Positions 12,385 through 26,938 of a stretch of 64,000 nt of DNA are shown in pieces (position 1 is the stretch's first letter; each line of letters begins with the position of its first letter). A program made the position numbers and the translations under genes. Source of the DNA: Adineta ricciae (lineage: Eukaryota > Rotifera > Eurotatoria > Adinetida > Adinetidae); NCBI GenBank assembly GCA_905250025.1, contig CAJNOJ010000095.1:62001-126000 (forward strand), given 5' to 3'. The notes under the pieces were generated by a model. The model was given only the letters and a program-made list of their open reading frames with translations. It was not told the DNA's origin and searched no databases.

Positions 12385-14942
12385 ATGTCGACTGTCAATA
12401 CTCATCGTTTGTCGCGAGACAAATTCTACGCAATTCCGAATGTTTCGTCCGACCAATTGATTCTTGAAGATGGCATGAAGAATCCCGCTTTTGCCAATGA
12501 TCACGACTCGTCGAATATTGCCATTCATTTACCACATACCGTTGTTCATCTTCGTCGCTACTCATCAGTTTCATCGACAACAACTTCATCATCTACGTCA
12601 ACAGCGATCTTCTTTCGTCATACATTCTTCTACTACTTTTGGCGTTTTTTGATCGGTTTTCTGACGGTTTTGTTCGCAACATTCTGCTGTCATACTATCT
12701 ATGTGTTTAAAGTTCGACATTTGCATGCGTACAAACAACTACACAATATTACCGACGAAGAGACATCACGCGTGTGTCGCCTATTTCAATCAAGCTTAAG
12801 TTTATACTACAAAATTCCGGCGAACTATATTTCTATGGGCTTGTTAGTTCTGCTAATTCTCAATCAATTCTTCTTCGAGAATTTTATATCGAGAAAAAAT
12901 TCAACAGCAAAAACGTTTTGGCAACATTTTTCAATACCTATGATATTTAATTCTCATTCTCATATCTATCGTTTTCAATCGGCAGCTGTCTTTGGTATCA
13001 TCGCATTGGATATTCTTCACATCTTCGATGAATATATTGTCCATGGTGCAAAACATTTTCGAAATGGTCCCTTAATCGATCTGATAATTCAATTTGGTAT
13101 GGGTTTAATGTTAGGTTTACGATATTTTCCAATCCTCGCGATCTTTGAAAAGGAAAATATTCAAGAGAATCGACTGGAAAATCGCATTTCATTCGCACTA
13201 GCAAGCGTTTATCTCTGGTGCGAAATGATTCTCAAAGCTACGGCTGACATCAATTGTGCTTTCGATAAAACCAAACTATCAACCATCAAGAATACATTGG
13301 AAAAATTAAACGAAATCGGTATCAACGTGAAACAGTATTTCATCGAACAATTAGGTCCCAATCGAACCGACGCGTTGAACGAAACATATCAAGATGCGCG
13401 TACTTGGTACCATACTAAAATTGACAGTCTAACAGCCAATCTGACTTACGATGATACATACGAAGTGGAAAATGAGTTAATGCGTTTAAATTACTCATTA
13501 GAATTGAATAAACAAAGTGTCCTGTACAATGTCTTGCGCAATGCACCGTATTATTATTTTATTAGTTATTTAGCGGTTTGCTTAACCATTCTTTTTCTCA
13601 AATCACTCTTTGTTAAGGATCACAAGATGTTTTCCTATAAATCTCTTGCTCGTTGGAAGTATGTTAAATACAATCTATTGAAAACATCGAAATTCATCCA
13701 TTCGGATAATCAACATGAGTATTCACGATTATTTCGCTGTTTAAATTCGATCATCTTCGTTCTTAAGCGGCATATTTACACCATCCGTCCATATTTTCGC
13801 TACTCAAAATTAATCGTCTGTATCTATGTCAGTGCATTTACACTCGTCTATTACTTCACATTCTGGATCCAAGATCATACTTACATTTTAACGAAGAAGT
13901 TACTACTGTTTCTGAATTTGATTCTATGTGGTCTAGCCGATCTATCGAAAGATTTATGTTACAATCTAAGTTTAACACGCATCAACCGAGATATAAGGTA
14001 TATTTGTTTATCAACAGCTGGTATTACATTCATTCAATTATTCTTTGGTTTGAAACATTATCAAACACAAATGTGCAACGCATATCGAGGAATATTCGAA
14101 GATATACCTCAGGCGAAACAAATCTCATCAGTAACCATTGTCAGTCGCTCCGTCCATTATCCAGGCAGATTTATGGGTATGTGTAGGAGAAAGCGAAATA
14201 GTCGAATGAACTTTCTCTTTTATGTTTAGGCTCAATGATTTACAGTTACGGTTTCTTGTTTCTATTTGTTTCGATCTTTTATATACTTGGCCGTTACATA
14301 TTCTTTTCGTTGATTGTTATGGAATTCGCTTCGAAGATCTTTTTGCCAATGCTGATTTTCTTCTTATTTCAATTATTGTTCGTTCGTCTGCTATGTAAAT
14401 TATTATTTGTTCAAAATCGTCATTTACTCGCATTGAGAAATCTTCGCTTGTACTATACATTCTCATATTTTAGTTTCTTTTTCGATTGCTTTCTTGGTTT
14501 TATTATGTGTTTATCGCGCATATCCAAAGGCTTCCTATGTACATTAGTCTTTTTCGCACGATTAGACTATTCAGCATACGGCCGAGGTTTAGAAATGTAT
14601 GATACATCCTATGCGTCATACGTGAGCTTCTTTCATATTGAAAGAAATCAACGACATCCTGTTTTGAATGTTTTCATCGATGTTGTTCGACAACGACTGA
14701 TTGACATACGAAAATTCAAATTGCGGCTATCGAAGGAACGAGTAAATGAAACATACGACAAGGAAAGATCGGCACAATTGGCACGATTTCGCTGGGCATT
14801 GGCGTATACATTGATTCACAATGAACAACTGAAACGTTTTCGAAAGCATCGATTACGTACGACAAAAACGATACAATCGAGAACATTGGAACGCATATTT
14901 GATAAAATTGGACTGTCGCAGACACTACCACGAAAATATTGA
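12385..14942 (+). CDS. STRA6-like retinol/RBP-receptor family membrane protein
   Basis: Polytopic membrane protein of the STRA6 family (vitamin A uptake from retinol-binding protein in vertebrates; ligand unknown in invertebrates). Two exons, 12385-14176 and 14230-14942, are joined by a 53-bp intron and encode 834 residues, longer than vertebrate STRA6 (about 670). Seen: many hydrophobic helices from about residue 75 onward. The conserved C-terminal half includes FFFDCFLGFIMCLSRISKGF, then ARLDYSAYGRGLEMYDTSY and HPVLNVF, in the order and spacing of STRA6. The tail is long and basic (about 140 residues). The extra length lies in the N-terminus and in a loop with several N-glycosylation sequons (NRT, NET, NLT) near residues 325-355. 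AATAAA at 14946-14951 almost abuts the stop. The family call is firm; retinol as substrate is inference. Confidence 0.85.
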
Positions 14943-15493
14943 ACAAATAAAAATCTCCGGTGATTGTTCTGTATTCTTTCTTCTTTTTCCTCTGTATGTG
15001 TTTAGTATTGGATCATATGAATAATAAACAAGAGAACAACTAGGTAGATGATCGACTCAATTAGTTATTGATGAAGTTGATAGATTAGATTTCAAAATGT
15101 CCGACAGCTATTTATGTAATAGATATGAATGATAGTTGAAATGAGAATGGATCTGGTTACATCAGATGAACATGTAACTGTCCATCATCAGCGTTATTGC
15201 CTTCAAAACCTTGATGCATTGTCCTCGTTTTCTTACCTTGATTATTAAATGAAGATAGCCTTTGGTCATCTTTGAATGACCTTTGCACAGGAAACATCAA
15301 ATAGCATATCGTTTGTCTTGGTCTTTGTCTTTACTGTATTCGATAGCTGAAATCTATTCAGGTCATGCTTGATTGCCCTGTTTCTTTTTCTCTTTCTTTC
15401 TTTCTTTCTTTTCTTTCTATGTCTATGAGTTCATTCGATCACAAGTAATCAAACGACGAACTCATTTTGACCAACTCCTCTTGTGTAATCGAT
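14943..15493. other. intergenic
   Basis: Holds the polyadenylation signal of the upstream gene and a TTTC/TTTCT-rich tract at about 15380-15420 upstream of lectin copy 2. No gene is supported. Confidence 0.5.
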
Positions 15494-16725
15494 ATGGGAA
15501 AGCAAATGACATCATTTTATTTATTTATTTTCGTTCTGATTCAGTCGATTTCGTCTCAAAATATCGTGGATTTAATTCACACAATAAGAAATAAGCATCC
15601 GGATGACAATCAATCAAAAGATGGTTTAAGTACGTTGGGTTTTGTTTTTCTCGAAAAATTCTCTTTTACAATGATAAATCTCATTTAGTGTCAGAATTTC
15701 GTGATGTTATACAAACAATTCAAGATCATCTGTATAACACAAGTATTCCAAGTAGGAACATTTGAAATCAAGATGTTTATTTCGAGTTTTCAAGTAGTTT
15801 GTCTTCCTGGTTTTCGGTCTTACGGTGGTTCGTGTTACTTTCTTTCGCCCCTGAAATCAAATTGGTTAGCCGCATCGAATATTTGTAAGCTAAAACGAAA
15901 TTCCTCGTTGGTTTCGTTCGAGACCAACGAAGAATTAGACTTTGTCGTCGATAAATTATTGAAACCATCAGCTGTCAATCAAGCTTATATCGGTTTATAT
16001 GCAAGTGATGTAGGCCAATGGCGCTGGCTTGATGGACGGACGTTTTGGGACTCGATCTTCGGACCGTTATTCTATGTCTACCGGCCGGAAACCTCACATT
16101 GTGGGTTGGTTAATTTAGTTAATCGAAGTCAAGTGGCGATCGAAGGAAGAGATTGCATCAATGATGAAGCACGATTTGTCTGTAAATATGGTAAGAAACA
16201 GTACAATGGTTTTGACATCGTCAATGGAAGAATTTTCTATCAGATAACTTAACTCGATTGGAAATACGTGACTAGTTGAACGAGAATTTGAATCATTGAT
16301 TATTTTGTGTATGTGTGTTTTTTATAGTTCAAAATCATTGTTATGCAAAAAATGTGTGTGGTCGCGGTGGCGAATGCATGAATTTTGGTTTATCATACCG
16401 CTGTCGATGTAACTTCTTATACCGTGGCCATAAATGTGATAAATGTATGTCTACATTGATTTACCATTGACTTCGTGTTTATATAAGACATTCTTCTTCG
16501 TATTTTAGTAAGTTCAAAAGCAATACAATCAATCATTGCGTTGGCTCTCATATTCCTAATGTGCATAGCTGGATGCTGCTTGAAATTCGATGTGTATTCT
16601 CTATGTCAATTCAAGAGAAAGTATGTACCAATGATTGTCAAAAACAAAAGCTGATCATGACTGTTGCATTTAGATCTCATTCAACGGATGAATTCTCCAA
16701 TGAACATCAGAACATTTTACCATAG
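15494..16725 (+). CDS. C-type-lectin/EGF single-pass membrane protein, copy 2
   Basis: Exons 15494-15629, 15689-15742, 15798-16190, 16328-16444, 16509-16620 and 16674-16725 give 287 residues. Order: signal peptide (MTSFYLFIFVLIQSISS); a short Asp/Lys-rich linker; a C-type-lectin domain (CLPGFRSYGGSCYF, then AYIGLYASDVGQWRWLDG, then RDCINDEARFVCK); an EGF-like module (CGRGGECMN...CRCNFLYRGHKCD); a transmembrane helix (SIIALALIFLMCIAGCCLKF); and an 18-residue tail. The cysteines and the WRWLDG core are intact, but EPN/QPD and WND are absent, so calcium-dependent sugar binding is doubtful. The lectin domain is a single exon here and three exons in copy 1; the linker, EGF and membrane exons match copy 1 in size and phase. 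The third acceptor could be three bases upstream. Confidence 0.88.
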
Positions 16726-18497
16726 AAATTTCGTCCACGTTTACATGTATATTTGTCTAATAGTTTTACTGATAAGAGAAACCTTTCAGCGAATCATTAG
16801 TTGAAGCCATACACATATTGTAATCAGTCTTTCTCTGTCAAATTTTAATAAAAGTCAAAACATTATACATCATTCCAAATGGTGTGATTTCTCTCGAGTC
16901 AGGCAAAACACACGACGTGATATAAACACAACATCAGTGAGCACTGTCTAAACACATTTGACCAATATTTACGTGTGATATTTAGTCAAGCTATGTCGAA
17001 GCATCTTTAGTCTAGAAATAGAAATGCAGAAATATATTATTGTTATTATTATCATTTTTCCAGATATATCGACAAGAACAACATATTTGCATAAACATGT
17101 TTTCTTCTATGACATTGTCCTCTTTATTCATAAAGACTTTTGACGTAGGTTTTTGTTATCACGTACCCTCATCGGCCAGTCGACGGAGAAGAAAAAAGAA
17201 ACAAAATTATGCGAAAGAGAATTACAGTTGATCAATTAGATATGTTTTCCTAACACTTATCATTTAATTAATAGCAGATTCGATCATTGTCTATCGACAC
17301 AATTTCTCCTCCTGCTGGATATTTTGTTCTCTTCTGGTAGTTATATAAATATTGTAATTGACTTGGAATCCAGTGCTCATTATTATCTTTCGTCAGGTCA
17401 ACAAATGATGTCAAAACAACAGAGGAATATTTGTTTTTCTTCGAGTTAATTACAAAAAATTCCTCTCCAAGAATGAAAAGAAAGAGAGGGAAAGAAGGAA
17501 ACATTCGCTTACAAGAGAAAATCCATTGACTAGATGTGTTTTTTTAAAGGGTAACAGTGAACAGGAAAAAGAAAAAGAGAGAAAAAACGTTTTTTTCCTG
17601 TTACAGTCCGATGTTGTCAACAGCATAAACGTGTTCAATTTATTTGAAGTAGATGAATTTTATATTTGTTCCCACCTCTTTTTTTTCCTTCATCTTCCCT
17701 CTAGAAACAAGTAGGTAGAAAGTCAGAGATTTGTTTTTGTTTGCGTACAAGTTGAGACATAAAAAGCTGGTGTTAATCTCTTCGAAGTCGATCAGTTATA
17801 CAATGTTTTTCTCTCATTTATCATTCATGTCCTGAACGGTTTGGAATGAAGCGAGACGAAACATAGCCGAGATTTATTAAACATTTATTCGCTCATGTGC
17901 ATGCAGTAAGTGAAAAAACTTTCAATGATGACAATGTGTAATCGATCAAACGGCAGAAATGTGGAGAAGAAGCAGAAAGAAAGAAAGACAGAATTGATGC
18001 GAAAGAAGATTATTGCTCGACTGGAATAATATATTAATGGGTGATGGCGTCTTAAGAGAAGTATTTCGATGGATAACAACATGACAGAACAAAACAAGAG
18101 AGAAAACCGAATATAGAGCAATAGACAGAGGATGATGACAGACAGGAGAGAGAGAGAGAGACATGGCGACATCCACAAGTCTACAATGAGTATGCAGAAA
18201 AAAAATACACGGATATTTTTCTTTGCTTAGACGAATACCAGGGTACTATGGGTAATTAGTAAACGAATGTTGGCCCTGAAAATATATTTTTTTCTTGAGG
18301 AGAGATAATAGACTGTTTTCTTTTTGGTCTCCTTCTCGAAGAGCGATTACTGAAGTAATCACATTTGATACAGAGAATATATCAGCTTTTTTTTTCAATC
18401 TTATTTTTGACAGAAATCTACAACACAAGGTCGATACGTCTTTCTTGCTTTTCTTCTAGACCAGTATACATATATAGTTGCGGCGAAGAAACAATAA
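16726..18497. other. intergenic, one weak coding fragment
   Basis: About 1.8 kb with AATAAA for the lectin gene near 16848, GA/CT-rich tracts (17460-17590 and 18130-18165) and no clear gene. On the minus strand 17268-17450 reads protein-like (SFVDLTKDNNEHWIPSQLQY and KYPAGGEIVSIDND), but I found no start, upstream exon or family, so it is left unannotated. Confidence 0.4.
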
Positions 18498-20145
<1,648 letters not shown>

Positions 20146-20694
20146 CTAGGGAAAGAAAAGAGAAATATGTTTTGCTAGTTTGTATATTGTCCGTGTTGCT
20201 ATATTGCTTCAAATTGTCAAGAAGACCGGAAAAGAAAGAGGTTTTTTCTTGCTTTCTGCTTTGCTCAAACTCTCATGTGATCGAATCGGTACAATTTTGT
20301 TTATTACATTGATGTATTTGAAACGTACGAACTTGTCTCGGAAGGGAGTAAGACGCGCACAGCTGTTTGAAACTACTATCATTATTGAATTGAGCCAGCA
20401 AGGATGTTGTGCTTGTTATAAATCAGTTATCATTGAAATTGTATAGAAACGGAAATAAGCTACTTAAACACTAGTGAATGTCTTTCTAACTATAAAGCTG
20501 AGCAAGTGTAATTCATTTCGGAAATGAAAGAAGATCAACCGTGGGATTTGCAAAAGTCGTTCGAAGTTCTACAGGTGAGAGTATTCAAATCCGTGAGTTG
20601 AGTAACTATAAATGTTTATTTCATTTGCACACATACACATATCTGTATCTGTGATCGAAACTGGTACTAAGTACGAATAAATACATTTAACAAA
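20146..20694. other. intergenic between convergent PKA and CCDC13 genes
   Basis: 3' flank of both genes. An ATG-initiated frame at 20524-20574 (MKEDQPWDLQKSFEVLQ) ends at a donor-like GTGAG, but no continuation is visible; it is not called. Confidence 0.4.
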
Positions 20695-23300
20695 TTAGTC
20701 TGTCGTTTGAAGAGGTTTGTAATGTTGAATTCCTTGAAGGAAAATATCTTTCACAGATTGTATGGTTTCATTGTATAATTTCAAATCTTCCTCTTTGGCA
20801 TCTAGCATGGATTGAAGTGCATTTTTAAGTGCATCATTTTCTTCCGTTTTCAATGCTAAACGCGTTTCAAGTTCTTCAATAGTTTCATGATTTTCTCCCT
20901 GTGTCGATGCTGATTTCGGTAACGAAACGGCTCCACGTCCTTTGACTAGAAAAAATTAGTAGTCTGCTTAGGTTCTTCGTGCGAAAAAAAATTACGATTT
21001 ACCTGTTCGATTTTTGACATTGTTCAGATCGAGTTTGACTTTTTCCATATCTTTCTCTAAACGAACATTCATTCGACGATATTCGATTATTTTGTTTTCT
21101 TGTTCGACATGCTGAGCATTGGCAGTATCGAGACGTTTTTGCAGCGTCTGGACGAACTCCACCAACCGATTTCGTTCGACTTCGAGCGCGGCATTAATAC
21201 ACTGAAGATCTTTATCATCCTACAGACAACCTTCATTGACGATGTTTATTTATCATATGTCTATCTTACCGAAGACCGTTTAAAAGTCGCTGCACTTGCT
21301 GGCCGACTATTCGATGCTGTGCTAAATCCACTTTTTTCTAGACGGTTGATTACTGGATCGACTGAGGTCGATTGCTTTAGAGCGGTCAGTTGCACTGGTG
21401 GAAGTGTGACACTTTGAATAGGTGTGTGTCGGCTAGTGATGTTCACAAATGGCAGAGAGTCATTCAGTTTAGTTTGAGATAAGCGGGGTTCACTGCGTTC
21501 TCTTTCATACTGAAATTTGCATATACATATTGGCAAAGCTGTAGACTCGAAGAAAATCGACGTACTTTGATTCGATTTTCATCTAAATGCATTTCTAACT
21601 CTCTGATTCGCATTTCTTTTTGATCTAATATGAGCTGCAGTTGTTTGATCATATTCGCTTGTTTCATCTGATCTAATTTAGTCGTCTGTTCGAGCTCGGT
21701 ACTTATTTTAGATTTGACCTCGAGATCTTTTTGCAAATGATCATGTGTGGATTTTAGCTGTTGCTGTTGTTTCAGTAGAACTTCAATAAGTTCATCATCG
21801 TGTTTACTTTTTTCTAACGAAGTCTTCAATTGTTCACGGAGCGTTTTCACTTCATTGGCAAGAACTGTATTGCGACTTTTGGATTGATCGAATTTGTCTT
21901 TTAATGTTTGATGTTCGGCTCGTAAAACCTGAAGTTCTTGTTTTTGTTGCTCGTATGAATCTTTACGTTCACGTTCAATCCGACGAATTTCATCACGATG
22001 ACGTTGCTGAGCATTCGACATAGTTTCATCATACTTGGATGCTAATAAACTCCCCTCCCAGTCGTCAATCATGCCGGAACTCGTACCACTATTTGTACGC
22101 GCTTTTAGTTCATTGACCTGTAATATAGAATGGAGTCTTCTACGATTGAACTCATCGGTGAACAGCGTACTTTTTCTTGTAAAGCGATAATCTGCTGTTG
22201 GCGACCACGCCAGTTGCTCGTGCCGTTGAGAATGTTTTGAATATTGACAGTATCGCCGACTTCCTTTTCTAAAGCCTGAAAATAATGGAAAAGTCTACTT
22301 ATTTGCTGCCAATCAATGGTACCTTTTGCGTTTTCTTTAGTTCTTGTTTAGTAATATCAAGTTGCGATTTTGCCTCGGTATGACGTGCTTGAAGATCTTT
22401 GAATTTATCACGTAATTCTTTCAATTCTTTTTCCGTTTTGTTCTGCACAAACACGAAAATAATATTCATGTTTTTCGATGATTTTCAGCTTACCTCATCA
22501 GCGGAAATCGCAGGATGTGGTCCATCAGTCTGAACATTAGTGGTCTAATGAAAATTAACCATTTACGTGAGGAAATACTCTTTGTTCCTACATACCAGAG
22601 ATTCAAGTTCTTTGCATTTGATTGATAACTTTTTCAACTTTGCTCTTTCGCTTTCTAACTCTGCTGATAGTTCTCGATTCTTTTTGGATAGCTCAACTAC
22701 TTTGGTAGCTATAGCGTCACCACCGACAGTGTTCGGACCTAAGTGGAAAGATTCGCGTCAATTAAATCGATGAATCATACTAAAAACCACTTACTTTACC
22801 TGTGAATGCTTGTCGTTCCTCTTCTTGTATCCGACGTAAATAATCGATTTCATAATCTTTTTCTGCGAGAAGTTTGCGAAGACGACCATTTTCGTCACGC
22901 AATTCCTACAAATATTCAATCTTCGAAGATATATCAATTCAGCTATAAGCATTTACTCGAAGTTGTTCACTTTGGTTTTCTTGTTGAACAGCAATGATAG
23001 ATGCGATGACATTATTACTCTAAATACGAACATTCTCTTGTAATAAATCTCAGCAAAAGCATGTCACTGACTTCTTCAATAGGGAATGGACCTGAGTCAA
23101 CTTCGTAATTAATTGAATCACTAGTCTAAAGAATATCGAATTTGATACACAAAGACAAGACCAGCTAAGTCACACTTCAAACTTACATCCACAGTGGAGA
23201 CTTTCTTCTTTGTTGACTTCTCTTGTAGTTGATGAAGTCGTTCCTTTTGCTGTCGTTGTAAAGCAGAGAACTGTTCCCGAACAGTGTCACCACTACTCAT
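20695..23300 (-). CDS. CCDC13-like coiled-coil centriolar-satellite/cilium protein
   Basis: Twelve exons on the minus strand: 23187-23300, 23072-23125, 22957-23019, 22800-22905, 22596-22738, 22494-22544, 22323-22442, 22171-22275, 21566-22117, 21270-21509, 21003-21219 and 20695-20945. They give 671 residues (human CCDC13 has 715). The protein is almost entirely heptad-rich coiled coil. Family blocks: an N-terminal Gln-rich [20 protein letters not shown], then [19 protein letters not shown], then [17 protein letters not shown]. The diagnostic patch [20 protein letters not shown] corresponds to the human TWRGRAQQI region. A Ser/Pro-rich break lies at about 435-505. CCDC13 works at centriolar satellites in ciliogenesis, fitting the other ciliary-type genes here. 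It starts head to head with the KH-domain gene. Confidence 0.88.
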
Positions 23301-23572
23301 CCTATAGTCTCTATTTAATTTCTATTTGTAAGGTAACGTCAATTGACACAATACACATGTATAGCCTGCATAGCTATCCATTAGTTCTCCTTCTCGCTAT
23401 AGAAACACTCTCTTTCATGACGAGTGCATTATATGCTCGTCTTTCGACACATCAATGCACTTTGCATCGAACACGACAAAGCCTGGATCAATCATTAGCT
23501 AATGTGTAACATACAATGATCGTTTTCTGATCTGATTTGTTGTATGAACGTAAGGGAACCTTATAGAAAGAT
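23301..23572. promoter_or_regulatory. shared divergent promoter region CCDC13 / KH-protein gene
   Basis: Only 272 bp separate the two start codons, so both promoters and 5' UTRs must lie here. Before the CCDC13 ATG the minus strand reads ACTATAG then G-ATG, an acceptor-like site. No TATA box is clear. Confidence 0.5.
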
Positions 23573-25736
23573 ATGATAAATAATACAACAGCTTTTCAAG
23601 ATGCAGTGGCACGTGCGAGAGAAATAGCACAGAAATTAACGGCATCAGCGCCAAATACACCAGGAGCACCATCATTGAAACGGCCGCTTAACGAAGATGA
23701 TTTATCAAATAAGCGCTCGTCTATAACTTCGCCGACACAATCGGCTGATGTCTCATCACCGGTCCTACGAGCACAATTAATAGCACAACAAATAAACTCG
23801 CAACTAGGCGTAAAATCATCCGGTGATCCATCATTGCCATTATCAAATCAGCTAACATTTCAGGAAGATTACAAGATTCCCGACAAATTCGTTGGTTTAA
23901 TTATTGGTAAAGGTGGCGAACAGATCATTCGATTACAAGCAGAAAGTGGCTGTAAAGTGCAGATATGTCAAACGCGCCCAGAACCAGTACCAGGAGGTCC
24001 AAATCCACCTGATCGTGTAGCGAACTTGTCCGGTACGCGAGAAGCTATCGAACGTGCGAGACGAATTATGGATGAGATCATATCGAAAGGAAGAATGGCT
24101 GAAGGCGGATCAAGCGGTGTAAATCCATATTCGTTAGGTGGAACCAGTGTCAAAACTATCGATGTTATGTTACCATCGTGTAAATGTGGGTTGGTTATTG
24201 GTAAAGGTGGAGAAAATATTCGACGAGTATCGGTAAATAATCTAAAAAAAAGAGCTTATCTTAAAAGAATATCGAAGTTGATTCTTTTTCTTAGGAAGAG
24301 TTTGGTATTAAAATGTTTGTTGGACAAGAAACAAGCGACATTGACGGTATTGAGCACAAACCATTGAAAATCACCGGAGAAGCAGATAAAGTCGAAGTAA
24401 CTAGAAAAAAATTATGTGTTTCGAGTCATATTGGTGTTTCTCTTTGCTCTGTAGCGCGCCAAACAATATGTACTTGAGACATTATTGAAATCGGGCGGTG
24501 GTTCATTTCCAAATCGTTCGGGTTCAAATTCGAATGGTTCGGGTTCGTTCAATGAGTATGGTTCACGAGTAATAATTGATTTAACGTCATGTATATGAAA
24601 AAGTATGCGAACGAATCGTGTTTTAGAATGGTGGTGCGCCATCGAGCGGCCCATGCAATGAAGCAACCTATCACACGCCTCACGATAGAGCGGGCATAGT
24701 TATTGGCAAAGGTAGGCTAAAGGAATGAATTTTGTTGAAACTATTTCAAATATACCTAGGCGGTGAAAGTATCAAAGAGATCAATCGAAAATCGGGAGCT
24801 TTTGTTGAACTTGACAAAACATATATACCTCCGATCGGAAATTCATTGGATCGTCTATTCAGACTACGTGGTACACCAGAACAGATCGCGTCAGCACAGC
24901 AATTAATGTATGAAAAAATTGCCAATAGTCCTGGTGGCGCCGGTGACTTGTTGACACCGCTCCAATTTCAACAACAATTCAATCTTCCATTGATCGGGTC
25001 ATCTCATACTGATGCATGGAGTGGTAGCACTGATCCTTATGCAACTGATGCGACTGGAGCAGCTGGTACTGATCCATACAGTCTATGGGCAAGTGCTTAC
25101 GGGCAATGGGCTCAAGGTACAATAAAGATTTCATTGTTGATGAAAGAATTGAACCTTGTTCTACTTGTGTTACAGCTAATCCTTATGATACCAGTGGAAC
25201 AGACGGCAAATCATCCTCAACAGATGCTTCGGCAATGGCTCAGATGGATCCAGCATGGTTAGCTTATTATCAATCGATGAGCTATTACAGCATGATGCAA
25301 GCAGGAATGACGGGTACGACTTCGTCTGGTGTATCGACAACTACGACAACAACGGCAACGGATTCGACGGCAACAGGCAATAGTAGTTCAACTACATCTG
25401 GTAAGTCTATCGTTTTCGACAAGTAGCCACTATTCGATTCACAACTGTACTTGTAACCATTAACTTTACTACAGGCCAACCTGATTATAGTCAACAATGG
25501 ATTGAATATTATCGTTCAATTGGACAAAATGATGTTGCTGATCAAATTATGCAACAGATGAAAAGCGCGGTATGGTGTTTCACACATGAACTTCATTGAA
25601 TTGCGCCGTTTTCTAGTCTGCTTCAGGTACATCCAATGTGTCGTCCGAGAACTCATCCACAACTTATCCACATGCAAATGGGGTTGATGCAACAGCTACA
25701 AATGGTAACAACTCATCAACTGCGTCTTCTTCTTAA
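23573..25736 (+). CDS. FUBP/KHSRP-like KH-domain RNA/ssDNA-binding protein (three KH domains)
   Basis: Exons 23573-24232, 24295-24396, 24455-24568, 24627-24711, 24760-25116, 25176-25400, 25475-25569 and 25617-25736 give 585 residues. Three KH domains are visible by their GxxG loops: GLIIGKGGEQI, GLVIGKGGENI and GIVIGKGGESI. The C-terminal part is Gly/Thr/Ser-rich with two tyrosine motifs, DPAWLAYYQSMSYY and DYSQQWIEYYRSIG, which match the activation repeats of far-upstream-element binding proteins. Vertebrate FUBPs have four KH domains; one is missing or unrecognisable here. The family acts in transcription control, splicing and mRNA decay. The last exon could use an acceptor ten bases downstream, which would change the frame and C-terminus; the upstream acceptor ends in a clean stop. 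Confidence 0.9.
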
Positions 25737-26938
25737 GGTAAACAAAAAGTAATATCTTCTTCGCCCATAGATCGTTCTTTAAGTCATGTAGCACACGATT
25801 TATCTCTTTTCTCACTGTTATTTGTAGGCATGCTTGAACAACAAAAGAATATGCGATTGTGTACTAATGCTATTGATGTGTTTTCCATAGAAAACAAATA
25901 TGATTATTTTTTGTTTGTTTACAAACACTACAATTACAAAGTTCCTTTTGTTATGTCTCAACAACTGTTATTTGTATTTGTTCACTTCTTTCTCATTCTC
26001 GTCAAAATTTATTTGTATAATTGTGTACATACATTCTACTGGTTCCAGTCGCAGACTATGAATTGCTCATTTTAACGTGATTCTACACGTCTCAATGATG
26101 CTTTTCTTTAAGACATTAACGGTAAGCAGATTTTTAGTGCGAATGTTTAGTTGAGTGGATTCAGTCATTGGAAACAAAGAACGTGAGTTCGAGTCTGCCC
26201 ATGTGAACTATTATGGTCATCATTATATAAGTCAAAGATGAATTGGAAGGGCCGACTGATGCTCATACTGAACGACAAATTTCCATAATAACTGAGACTT
26301 ATGTGATGTTTGACTGAACAAAGTTCATTCAGAAAAACAAATCTTGCCATTTTTGACTATCATTGAAAATCGAATGTCTGGGAGAATCCATTACAATCCT
26401 ATATTGCTGATTACAAAGTGATACATAGGAAACGCAATAGTATTTAAGAACTGCACTGATTGACAATTCGAATCATTCTTATCATCGATAACGTCTGAGA
26501 AAACCACGAAAGGGTGTCTAAGAAGGTCTTTTTGAATGATATTTCATTCGATGAGAATTCAGATTCAACCATTGATTACAAGAGCCTTTTAAAAATATGA
26601 ATCGAAAGAGTTACGGTTGGATGACTCGGAAGAAAAAAACTCAGCGCAAAAGATCTGTTATGAAAGCTATTTTGAAACCATTGTTGCACAATAAATAGGC
26701 TACACATGTTCAAATCATATTAAAAATCAATACAATCATTCATCAATTTCAAAACGATCATGGTGATATAGCAAATCATTGTCTATTTTGTCCTCTCTCT
26801 TGAGTATAAATCCATAACCGAGATATAAACCACAAGTATATCTTCTTTCTTTGTCTCGGTTGATCTCTAACGATATATATATATATATATATATAAACGA
26901 TACGAATAGCTCAATAAGTATTGTTGATTTCGTCAAAT
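25737..26938. other. intergenic, nothing supported
   Basis: 3' region of the KH gene with several short chance frames, ending in the AT repeat at 26873-26895. Confidence 0.5.
26873..26895. repeat. (AT)n microsatellite
   Basis: Twenty-three bases of perfect alternating A and T, about 45 bp upstream of the small secreted-protein gene; the TATATAAA end could also act as a TATA-like element. Confidence 0.9.

Noticed and set aside
17885-18178. 97-codon minus-strand frame
   Set aside because: Low-complexity Leu/Ser-rich translation of a GA/CT-rich tract with no domain; a second overlapping frame is equally open.
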